Shown piece after piece: positions 56,491-64,000 of a DNA stretch of 64,000 bases. The translations under genes were made by a program, and so were the position numbers. This DNA comes from Hydrangea macrophylla (Eukaryota; Streptophyta; Magnoliopsida; Cornales; Hydrangeaceae). The notes beneath the pieces are model-generated. The model was given only the letters and a program-made list of their open reading frames with translations, ran no database searches and was not told the origin of the DNA. Each line of letters begins with the position of its first letter. Within the stretch, counting starts at the first letter, position 1. Location of the stretch: contig CM066998.1 in NCBI GenBank assembly GCA_033977485.1, positions 54,650,274-54,714,273 of the forward strand, written 5' to 3'.

Positions 56491-58274
56491 TGGAACCTCG
56501 ACCTCTACCAAGTCCGCTTCCGTCGAATTTCCAAGGGGACCTCTTTTACAAATTTCATCAGCAGAAGGGTCACTCAATGGATCGATGTATGAGATTAAGG
56601 CACGAAATCCAGGACCTCATCGATAACAAAGTAATTTCGGAACCACCTACCAAAGCTCCAAATGTTACTGAAAATCCGCTTCCGAATCATCAAGCTGTGC
56701 CACCACTGCATGGTCTTTATTTCTTAGGAGTAGAAGAAGCAACCTTCGATCCGTCTAGACTAATCACTAAGGTTGGGACACCAAGAAAACCATATCTGCT
56801 GCCGAAGGATTCAACGATCTGTATTTTGGAGGATCAGTCGGGGAAAAGAAAAATAGAACAGTCAGACTGGTGGGTTCAAGGGAGTGACAGTCGAGACGTG
56901 AGCCAGGTAGAAGACGATCTTTGGTACGAGAGCGACAAGGAAACGGAGATGATGGAGGGTACTTTGAAAGTTGATTCAGGAGTTGACGATCTATGGGCAA
57001 AAGAAGAAGTCAGCCACCTGACTCGGTCAGGCAGACACTTTAAACCACATGAGCTAGAGAAAGATCATCCGAGGAGAGAATTGGACAAGGGAAAAGGGAA
57101 AACGAACGAAGAAGAGGAAGAAGACAGGGTTCTAAAGCAGATGAAGAAAACTCAGGCCAATATCACCATTTGGGGGTTACTGATAGCATTGAAACGCCAC
57201 AGGCAGGTAGTGTTGGACATCCTTAATCAATCTGATGTTCCCATCAACACAGCACCGGAAGATATTGTGGGAATGATTGGCAGAATCCCGACCTTAGCCA
57301 TCACCTTTTCTTCAGATGACGTACCCCCCAGAGGACCCATGCTCAACAAGCCGTTGTATGTCACTATTGAATGTTTGGGGAACACCGTACCCGCTTGTCT
57401 CGTTGACAACGGGTCTGCTCTGAATGTATGCCCCTTCCGAACAGCCAAACTGATGGGCTTAGATGAATCGTCCTTCGTGCCGTCCCAGCAAAAGGTCAGG
57501 GCATATGACAACACTCAAAGAACGGTCATGGGTATCATCTTTTTTAATCTTGTTATCGGTCCAGTGGATAAAGAAGTTGAATTCCAAATCATTGATATCC
57601 CTGCCTCCTTTAATCCACTGCTAGGGGGGCCATGGTTGGATAGCTTGGGTGCCATACCATCCACCATTCATCAGAAGGTCAAATGTGTTTGGAAGGGCAA
57701 AGTCTGCGACATCCTCGGGGATAGCTGGGTTCATTCGTTTGAAGCTTCGTCAAGCGCACCAGTTCTAGAATTACAGCTGCAAGAAGGAAAAGCAAGCATG
57801 GGAGGGTTCGAGTTCGTCAGCATGATTGGGGAGGAAAAGCCAAAAGAATTCCTGCCACTGTACTTTGACCAATACGCAAGCCCGTTGGTCGCAGGGATCA
57901 TGAAGAAAATGGGTTTCTTTCCAGGTTTGGGATTGGGGAAGAACCACCAAGGCCTGCCGGAGTTTCCAAAAATCCCTACTCAGACTCACACTCACAGTCT
58001 GGGGTACCAACCATCCAAGAAAGGGGGAAAAGAAAAGAAGAAGGCCGTCGATGCGCCATTGGACCCTTACCTAAAAATGCTCAACGGATATTTCATAAAG
58101 GAAGGAGAAGATTTCCCCTTTTGCGGCTTCCCAGAGCCATGGGTGGACCAGAAAGATAAATGTTTGAAGCCAGGGTTTGAGATCTTCTTTTCCCACGAGT
58201 TTTTTGCATATGAAGATCCATACTTGCAGCTGCCTGCCAAGTCGGTTATGCCAAGAATTGGATTGGTGCGCTAG
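56490..58274 (+). CDS. Element B gag C-terminus and protease with G-patch
   Basis: A 594-codon open frame. The zinc-motif region reads KFHQQKGHSMDRCMRLRHEI (about residues 21-40; the first Cys is Tyr). An acidic linker follows. The protease motif ACLVDNGSALNVCP (D-N-G) is at about residue 305, with FNPLLGGPWLDSLGAIPST downstream. A G-patch (KMGFFPGLGLGKNHQG) lies at about residue 472, as known for proteases of Tat elements. The frame ends at the FPEPW block that leads to RT. The open frame is probably the remains of a longer gag-pol; the first Met is not a natural start. Confidence 0.85.
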   Translation: MEPRPLPSPLPSNFQGDLFYKFHQQKGHSMDRCMRLRHEIQDLIDNKVISEPPTKAPNVTENPLPNHQAVPPLHGLYFLGVEEATFDPSRLITKVGTPRKPYLLPKDSTICILEDQSGKRKIEQSDWWVQGSDSRDVSQVEDDLWYESDKETEMMEGTLKVDSGVDDLWAKEEVSHLTRSGRHFKPHELEKDHPRRELDKGKGKTNEEEEEDRVLKQMKKTQANITIWGLLIALKRHRQVVLDILNQSDVPINTAPEDIVGMIGRIPTLAITFSSDDVPPRGPMLNKPLYVTIECLGNTVPACLVDNGSALNVCPFRTAKLMGLDESSFVPSQQKVRAYDNTQRTVMGIIFFNLVIGPVDKEVEFQIIDIPASFNPLLGGPWLDSLGAIPSTIHQKVKCVWKGKVCDILGDSWVHSFEASSSAPVLELQLQEGKASMGGFEFVSMIGEEKPKEFLPLYFDQYASPLVAGIMKKMGFFPGLGLGKNHQGLPEFPKIPTQTHTHSLGYQPSKKGGKEKKKAVDAPLDPYLKMLNGYFIKEGEDFPFCGFPEPWVDQKDKCLKPGFEIFFSHEFFAYEDPYLQLPAKSVMPRIGLVR

Positions 58275-58285
58275 ACGGCTTTGTC

Positions 58286-58933
58286 ATGAAAGATCTGTTG
58301 GACGAAGGGAGCACAGAAGTTATAAAAGCAGATCATGGAAAGGCCAAGGATGAATACGTTGAAGGTCTGGTGGAGGAGGCAGCCGAGAGTGAAAAAGATG
58401 AGGAAGATCAGAGGGAGACCGACAAAGGAAGGGCCGAGAAAGAAGAGATGGAGGAAATTTCCAAGACAAGGGACCTGGAAAAACGCTCCATCGCCGATTT
58501 GGGAGGAAAAAACAAGAAAGAGTGGGTTTTTGAGTCTAGTGATAGGTATCCCCCACACCCAGAGTCTTTAATGGCCCAAATGAGACATCTTTCAATTTCT
58601 ATGTCTGTTGTAATCACTCTAAAGAAAATCAATGAGAACATGACTGATTCTGCCTACTCGAACGCGCTTAATGAATGTGATGAATGTGATGATCATGAAA
58701 TACCCCTTGAGTTGCAAAAATTAATTGAAAAAGAAAAAGAATTTGCATGTAAAACCATTGAGGACACTCTAACAATTAATCTAGGAAATGAAAATAATCC
58801 TCAAAATGTCTTTATCGGCTCTACACTTGGCAAAGAAGAAAGCGAAGAATTAATCAAACTATTAAGTGAATTCAAAGATGTTTTTGCATGGTCTTATAAT
58901 GATATGCCAGGCATTGATCCAGAGATAGTCTAA
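58286..58933 (+). pseudogene. Element B spacer between protease and RT
   Basis: Highly charged sequence (EEAAESEKDEEDQRETDKG) followed by conserved ACKTIEDTLTINLG and EFKDVFAWSYNDMPGID, the entry to RT. It ends at a TAA (58931-58933) just upstream of the RT frame. One frameshift separates it from the preceding frame. Confidence 0.8.
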
Positions 58934-59752
58934 CACCACATCCCCGTTTTCCCAAATTCGAAACCAGTAAAGCAAAAATTAAGGCGAATGAGGTCTAAAT
59001 GGGCACTCAAAGTCAAAGAGGAAGTTGAAAAGCAGTTAAGAGCCAGATTCTTAATGGTCACTGAGTATCCAGAATGGATCGCCAACATAGTGCATGTCCC
59101 CAAAAATGATGGTCGTGTTAGGGTTTGCGTTGATTTCCGAGACCTAAACAAAGCAAGCCCTAAAGATGATTTCCCTTTACCACATATCGACGTCCTCATT
59201 GATAACACCGTCGGGCATGAGCTTCTGTCCTTCATGGATGGATTCTTCGGCTATAACCAGATCCTCATGGTACCCGAGGATAGAGAAATCACTTTTATCA
59301 CACCATGGGAAACATACTGCTATAGGGTGATGCCATTTGGGCTCAAAAATGCAGGAGCAACATATCAGCGAGCCGCTACCACGTTATTGCATAACATGAT
59401 TCATAAAGAGGTGGAAGTGTGTGTGGACGATATGATTGTGAAATATAAGGAGAGGAAAGGACACTTGGAGGCTCTGAGGAAGTTTTTTGGGAGGTTAAGG
59501 GAGTTTAGGATGAGACTAAACCCACAGAAATGTACCTTCGGGGTCACCACTGGAAAATTATTGGGGTTCCTTATTACTCAAAGGGGATTTGAAGTAGACC
59601 CGACCAAAATAAAAGTCATAGTCGAAATGCAGCCACCCAAGAATGAAAAAGAGCTGAGGGGGTTCCTGGGTAGAACACAGTTCATAAGCCGTTTTATCTC
59701 AAAACTCACCATCACCTGCAATCCGCTATTTAAATTACTCAGAAAAGGATAG
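58934..59752 (+). pseudogene. Element B reverse transcriptase
   Basis: Motifs in order: KVKEEVEKQLRARFL, RVRVCVDFRDLNKASPKDDF (59120-59175), LLSFMDGFFGYNQI, YRVMPFGLKNAGATYQRAAT, the catalytic box VCVDDMIVK (59425-59450) and GFLITQRGFEVDPTKIK. FLGRTQFISRFISKL then leads to RNase H. The catalytic DD pair is present. A TAG at about 59750 stops the frame shortly after the RT domain. The intact enzyme copies element RNA into DNA in the particle. Confidence 0.93.
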
Positions 59753-60261
59753 AAGTTCAAGTGGGACACCTTGTGTCAGAAAGCCTTCGATAAAATCAAA
59801 ACCTACCTCCAAAATCCACCTGTCCTGTCACCACCCTCACCCGGGAAGCCTCTGCTGCTGTACCTTTCTGTGACCGAGGATTCAATGGGATGCATGCTAG
59901 CCCAAGAAGGAGAAGAAGGGCACGTAGAAAAGGCCATTTATTACTTGAGCAAGAGGATGACCGGATACGAGTTGAAGTACTCATCCTTAGAGAAAGCATG
60001 TTGGGTTTTAGTCTGGTGCACCCGTCGCCTTAGGCATTATATGCTAGCCTTCCCCGTGATCTTAATCTCCCGAATGGACCCGCTCAAATACCTGTTTGAA
60101 AAACCCGCCCTGGCCAGTAGGATTTCTCGATGGACCATGATGCTAGCCGAGTTTGATATCAGATATGTCACCTCCAAATCTGTCAAATGGAGAGCCATCG
60201 CCGAGTACCTAGCTGACCTTGCCGTAGAATCTGGGGAGAATTCAGGTTTCCTGACGAAGGA
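59753..60261 (+). pseudogene. Element B RNase H
   Basis: The frame from 59771 reads QKAFDKIKTYLQNPPVLSPP, LYLSVTEDSMGCMLAQEGE, YYLSKRMTGYELKYSSLEKA and MMLAEFDIRYVTSKSVK, the usual RT-associated RNase H of gypsy elements. The first catalytic position appears as S-V-T-E where a D-type residue is common, so activity is uncertain. It ends at about 60274, overlapping the next frame. Confidence 0.85.
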
Positions 60262-60760
60262 GTGTTGGAGGTAAGGGAGGATTTATGGAGGATGTATTTC
60301 GATGGGTCCGCCAATCAACTAGGCTACGGAGTCGGGGTTATCCTTGTAGCACCTGATGGAACCCCTACCCCATTGGCCGTCAAGCTTAAATACAACTCAA
60401 CCAAAAACACAGTAAAGTACGAAGCATGCATAGTGGGAATGGAGGCAGCACTGGCCATAAAAGTCAAAAAAGTTGATGTGTTTGGAGATTCGAATTTGAT
60501 CATATCCCAAGTGCAGGGAGATTGGAGGGTGAAGCACGAGAAGCTGAGGCCATACCATGACTATTTGGAGAGTTTGAAAGAACAATTCAAGAAGATATCA
60601 TTCTACTACCTTCCCCGAGAGGAAAACCAATTGGCCGATTCCCTCGCAACTCTAGCATCAATGATACAAATCCCCTTAGAAGTCACGATGGTCCCATTAT
60701 CCATAGAAATCAGAAATCAACCATCATTTGAGACAGTCGCGTCCATAGAAGACGAGGGGG
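60262..60760 (+). CDS. Archaeal-type second RNase H of Tat lineage
   Basis: LWRMYFDGSANQLGYGVGVI (first Asp), TVKYEACIVGMEAALAIKVK (Glu), VDVFGDSNLIISQVQGDW (second Asp) and REENQLADSLATLAS (last Asp) give the complete D-E-D-D set of the archaeal/plant RNase HI type. This extra domain downstream of the normal RNase H is diagnostic of the Tat lineage (Tat, Ogre, Retand). The open frame runs on into the integrase N-terminus to 61128. Confidence 0.92.
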
Positions 60761-62061
60761 AAATACTGTGGTATGTGGATGTGTGGAATTTCATTAAAGA
60801 AGGAGAATACCCCGAAAGAGCCTCAAAAAAGGACAGAAAGGCAATCCGAAGGTTCTCAGCCCAATTCGCGATCTATGCAGATAAGCTGTGGAAAAGGTCA
60901 TACACAGGGTACAATTTAGAATGTCTATATGGAAAAGAGGCCAAAAGAATGATGGAAGAAATACATGAAGGAGTCTGCGGGCCCCACATAAATGGGCATA
61001 TGCTAGCAAAAAAGATCATTCGGCAAGGATATCATTGGACGACTTTGGACAAAGATTGTTGCGAGTATGTCAGGAGATGCCACAAATACCAAATCCACGC
61101 CAATCTAATGCATACCCCCCCTTCCTAACTCTACAACATGACCACACCTTGGCCTTTCTCTGTTTAGGACATTGATATCATCGGTGAAATAGTTCCGAAG
61201 GCTTCCAATGGGCATCGATATATAATCGTGGCGATAGACTACTTTACTAAATGGGTGGAGGCCGCGTCATACGCCACATTAAAGGCTAAGGATGGTGTGA
61301 GCTTCATCGAAAAGAACATAATCTGCAGGTATGGGGTCCCCAACGAGTTTATCTCAGATCATGGTAGCCATTTCCAGGGAGAAGTTATCCCACTTCTGGA
61401 AAAGTACAGGATCACCCGCCATCTGTCCTCTCCATACAGGCCTCAAACGAACGGAGCGGTAGAAGCAGCTAATAAAAATGTTAAAGCAATCTTGGGGAAA
61501 ACAACGGATACATGCAAAGATTGGCACGAGAAGCTACCATTTGCACTATGGGGGTACCGGACCTCTGTAAGAACTTCTACAGGAGCTACACCTTATTCGC
61601 TAGTTTACGGTATAGAGGTCGTTCTCCCAGTCAAAGTAGAGATACCCTCTCTTAGGGTTTTGGTAGAATGTGAGATCACCGAATTGGAATAGATACAAGG
61701 AAGGTATGAAGAGTTGATGTTGCTCGATGAGAAGAGGTTGGCCGCAATAAACCATACTCGTGGATATCAGAAAAGGATAGCTCGTGCTTTCAACAAAAAG
61801 GTCCGCCCAAGGAAACTTGCTGAGGGTGACCTGGTCCTCAAAGAACTGAAAGTGCCCGTTTATGACCCCAGAGGAAAATTCAAACCCAACTGGGTCGGGC
61901 TGTACATCATAAAGACTCTTCTCTCTGGAGGAGTGGCATATCTCATGGACCTGGACGGGGTTGAATTTAACAACCGATTAACCTCGATCGCCTCAAGAAA
62001 TACTTTGCTTAAAACCGTTCCTTTCAAAACCTCCTACCTTGATGAATTACGCTTGATCTGA
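60761..62061 (+). pseudogene. Element B integrase
   Basis: The zinc-binding region reads IHEGVCGPHINGHMLAKKII and CCEYVRRCHKYQ at 60955-61090 (the last Cys of HHCC is Tyr). The core shows DIDIIGE (first Asp, after a TAG at about 61165), ISDHGSHFQGE (second Asp, 61350) and NGAVEAANKNVKAI (Glu, 61455). A TAG at about 61690 is followed by YEELMLLDEKRLAAINHTRG and the C-terminal region VRPRKLAEGDLVLKE to FKTSYLDELRLI. No chromodomain is present, as expected for the Tat lineage. Confidence 0.93.
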
Positions 62062-62082
62062 TTCCTGCTAGGGGATACGTAG
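62047..62082 (+). promoter_or_regulatory. 3' UTR hairpin copy 4 (element B)
   Basis: Outer stem TTACG (62047-62051) with CGTAG (62078-62082), first pair T-G; inner stem CCT (62064-62066) with AGG (62070-62072), loop GCT. The inner third pair is T-A where the other copies have C-G. It overlaps the end of pol. Confidence 0.7.
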
Positions 62083-62152
62083 GCAACCTACTTGGTTTGG
62101 TCATTAAAATAAAACCGACCGAGCGGCGTCTTCCTTCAAGCCTCGAGCCGAA

Positions 62153-62188
62153 CTACTGCAGGCCTAATTCCCATTCGGGGATAAGTAG
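62153..62188 (+). promoter_or_regulatory. 3' UTR hairpin copy 5 (element B)
   Basis: Outer stem CTACT (62153-62157) with AGTAG (62184-62188), inner CCC with GGG. It corresponds to copy 2 in element A. Confidence 0.7.
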
Positions 62189-62250
62189 GCGGGCTCTCAA
62201 AAGCCTTCAGCCCATGAAAACCTAAAAAGAAAAACCCTGTGCTAAACTAG

Positions 62251-62314
62251 GGGCAAACTGGCATTTACCCAGAACCACTTCGAAGCCCTAAAACCAGGGG
62301 CAAACTTCGTTTGC
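62251..62314 (+). promoter_or_regulatory. PPT-like GGCAAAC hairpins (element B)
   Basis: AGGGGCAAACTGGCATTTACCC at 62249 is a decayed hairpin; GGCAAAC (62299-62305) with GTTTGC (62309-62314) is intact. They match the three copies of element A. Confidence 0.6.
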
Positions 62315-62319
62315 TATCC

Positions 62320-62689
62320 GAAGAACCCAGATATTTACCTAAAACCCATCTCTGGATCTCCTGACTATCAAAATAAGTACTATAAAGAAACAAATGTGAA
62401 TTCATGGTATAGAAAGAGTAAAGCTTTAAGCAAGACACAAAGCAAAGTAAAGAGCCAAGAAAAGACATTGAAAGGAGAATTTTTCATAAAAGATTAATCG
62501 GAGGAGTGAACACTTTGATTAAACATGTTAGAACTTTTCCTAAAGATGAGGGCACTTTTGAAAAAAAAAGTAATAAAAATCACATTCAAAAGCGTAAAAG
62601 GATAGGCAGGACTTGTTTGAAATTTTTGTAAAGCAGAGCTTTGTCCTGTTTGTCTTATTTTCATCAATGCATATCTATGAAGCCTGTAT
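62320..62689. other. Element B 3' UTR, unassigned
   Basis: AT- and GA-rich non-coding sequence between the hairpins and the antisense ORF; nothing recognised. Confidence 0.5.
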
Positions 62690-63762
62690 CTAGATCAATG
62701 TTTGAATCTGAAAAAGGTACTCAGCGGTAGGCACGATCGAAGCCGGGATTCTCCGGAAAGGAGCTGAAACTCTGTCATGCCAAGCCTCGATGAAAGCCTT
62801 CACAATAGAAGGGCGCAAAGCGGACCCCCTAGTAAAATTAGCGGTAACAGTCTCATTCATGTCCTGCAAGAGTCCGAACTGGCAAACCACCCGACCAGGA
62901 ATGTAGAAAGTAGTAGCATGCAAGCCAGGCAACCAGATGCCGGGTCGTCCAGGAAGGCGTACGGCGATAGAGTGGTAAACCCACCGCGGGCAGGCCCAGC
63001 AAATATCACCAGGAGAAAGACCTCAGAACCAGCCAAGCCAAGCATCGGCAGAGTGGAATAGGCAATGAACCTCCATATGGTCATAGGGAAGTGGCCCACG
63101 AAGATGTGAGGAGTGTATGAAGAGATCAAGGCGTTCCATGAGCCAAACCTGTAAGACAAAAGGTGCTCCTGCGGATAACATAGCCTAATCAGTATGAGCG
63201 TGGCCCAAACCAATCAGAGTCTCGCCAAGAATCAGCATAACATCACTCTTCATCTCTCGCAAACCACAGGCAATGGGTATAAGAATGTCGAAAGATGACT
63301 GAAAGAGGAAGTAAGAAAGCATAGCAATCGACAGGGCGCTACGTCGAATGATCTGATATTCTCCATCATAAGGGTCTCAGCATAAATGGAAGAGAGGCGC
63401 TCGAAGTCAATCTGCCTGTCGCAAATAAAAGAGACTGTCGCATTCCGAGATATATAGAGAAGAGTGGCTAAATCCCGGACGTACCCGGCCTGAACCAAAG
63501 GAACTGTCAACTCAGCAAAAGGATCAGTGTCCAGAATAGCGCTGAATTCCTCAAACAAGGGACAAGTCTCCTGAGAGCCAAAATGAAAGACTTTGAGAGA
63601 GGGATCCCAACATTAGATGGCAGCTCGAAGTAGGCCCTCATTCAAATTCATCCGTCGGAAAGAGAAGAGATCATTTAGTCTGAAACACTCAAAGTTGAGC
63701 CTATCAATGCCGGAGAGGGTATCCATCCATGGAAAAAGGATTTGGGAGCTGATGGGGGCCAT
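62690..63762 (-). pseudogene. Antisense plant-mobile-domain (PMD) ORF
   Basis: The minus-strand frame starts at the ATG at 63762 (MAPISSQILFPWMDTLSGID). After one in-frame TAA (63613-63615) it reads CWDPSLKVFHFGSQETCPLF and EEFSAILDTDPFAEL, then SRNATVSFICDRQIDF, MLILGETLIGLGHAHTD, GAPFVLQVWLMERLDLFI and SSHIFVGHFPMTIWRF, which follow the plant mobile domain of MAIL1/MAIN-type and transposon proteins. Frameshifts and stops near 63250, 63180 and 62850 break it. Antisense extra ORFs of this kind downstream of integrase are known in Tat/Ogre elements. Molecular function is unknown; a host gene is unlikely given its position. Confidence 0.75.
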
Positions 63763-63822
63763 TTGAGAAGGAAGTAAAGAAAGGAAAATGGTGTTTTGCG
63801 GAGTATTGGGGGAAGAAAGTAG

Positions 63823-63975
63823 TATAAATAGGGGAATAAAACTGTCCACCTACTCGTGACACTCGATAAAGCAGAACGGCACTCAACGAAGTGTCGCGCG
63901 GTAGTCTATGAGTGTCGTTGCGGCATTCAGTGGCACTCATTGAGTGCCGTTGAGGCCTAACCGAGTGCCGTCCCG
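63823..63975 (-). promoter_or_regulatory. Putative promoter of the antisense ORF
   Basis: In the minus sense, a palindrome array (63876-63975; best copy GGCACTCATTGAGTGCC at 63932-63948) is followed by TATTTATA (63823-63830) and, about 60 bp later, the ATG at 63762. The array is the same motif as in the LTR promoters. This is inferred from order and spacing only. Confidence 0.5.
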
Positions 63976-64000
63976 AACCTCATTTTGGCCAGGGTTTGTT

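Larger units (their letters stand above)
51226..64000 (+). mobile_element. Tat-lineage LTR retrotransposon 'element B', 3' end outside window
   Basis: It starts TGTAGACACCCCGATTTTG after CCTCC. In order: 5' LTR (51226-54019), PBS, leader, gag, protease with G-patch, RT, RNase H, archaeal-type RNase H, integrase, 3' UTR hairpins and an antisense plant-mobile-domain ORF. The 3' LTR and second CCTCC are beyond 64000. Coding is nearly continuous but broken by about ten stops or frameshifts. It is the more complete relative of element A. Confidence 0.93.

Noticed and set aside
55327..62468. Minus-strand frames of 60-100 codons across element B
   Set aside because: Shadows of the plus-strand gag-pol frame, without motifs of their own.
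63250..63762. Host gene encoding a plant mobile domain protein
   Set aside because: It lies inside element B between integrase and the expected 3' LTR, is broken by stops and frameshifts, and antisense PMD ORFs are known in this retrotransposon lineage.

Overview
This is a 64 kb piece of a flowering-plant nuclear genome, probably a eudicot; the species cannot be fixed from the sequence. The evidence is plant-type Ty3/gypsy elements (a chromovirus with a tRNA-iMet primer site, and Tat-lineage elements with a second RNase H and a tRNA-Arg primer site), Ty1/copia, MULE, hAT and Helitron remains, plant-sized LTRs and AT-rich spacers. No host gene could be supported. Nearly everything is mobile DNA, mostly broken and deeply nested.

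Layout. 1-14.1 kb holds an 8-bp-TSD hAT MITE (901-1065), a Tat-type solo LTR (1988-4918, TSD TGAGG), a copia LTR in minus orientation next to truncated plus-strand copia coding remains (about 5.0-9.06 kb), a long-TIR element carrying a 9-bp-TSD MITE (9.15-10.4 kb), a SINE-like unit, a Helitron 3' end (10792) and a MULE transposase relic that has lost its catalytic core (11.6-13.3 kb). From 14129 the frame is one minus-strand Tekay-type chromovirus: its 3' LTR is 14129-16319, pol and gag relics run 16.3-24.9 kb, and its 5' LTR begins at 25100 and is not finished when the window ends. Solo LTRs are nested in its RT/protease junction (18749-21389, TSD CCGTT) and its gag (22483-24563, TSD ATACG).

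The chromovirus 5' LTR has taken three insertions: a related solo LTR in the opposite orientation (25484-27642), a non-autonomous hAT (27761-50014, TSD CTTCTCAA), and a Tat element, 'element B' (51226 to beyond 64000). The hAT holds a nest: Tat LTR 'c' (TSD CACCC) contains a second Tat LTR (TSD GAGAC), which contains the complete Tat-lineage 'element A' (33253-47535, TSD GGTGT, LTRs of 3224 and 3222 bp). That is five insertion events stacked on one another, with every short duplication from hAT inward matching exactly.

Element A is non-autonomous: it keeps a PBS, a gag-like reading frame with stops, 3' UTR structures and a PPT, but RT, RNase H and integrase are deleted and a purine-rich stretch stands in their place. 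Element B keeps gag, protease with a G-patch, RT, RNase H, archaeal-type second RNase H and integrase, broken by a few stops and frameshifts, plus an antisense plant-mobile-domain ORF downstream of integrase. The two share PBS, leader, gag and 3' UTR hairpins, so B-type proteins are plausible helpers for A-type RNA.

The most interesting signals are regulatory or structural: a 50-nt complement of tRNA-Arg after both LTRs that looks like a reverse-transcribed mature tRNA; a 3' UTR hairpin with compensatory pair changes among its copies; hairpins that mimic the polypurine-tract/LTR junction; and arrays of a 19-bp palindrome upstream of the TATA box in several divergent Tat LTRs, also present upstream of the antisense ORF.
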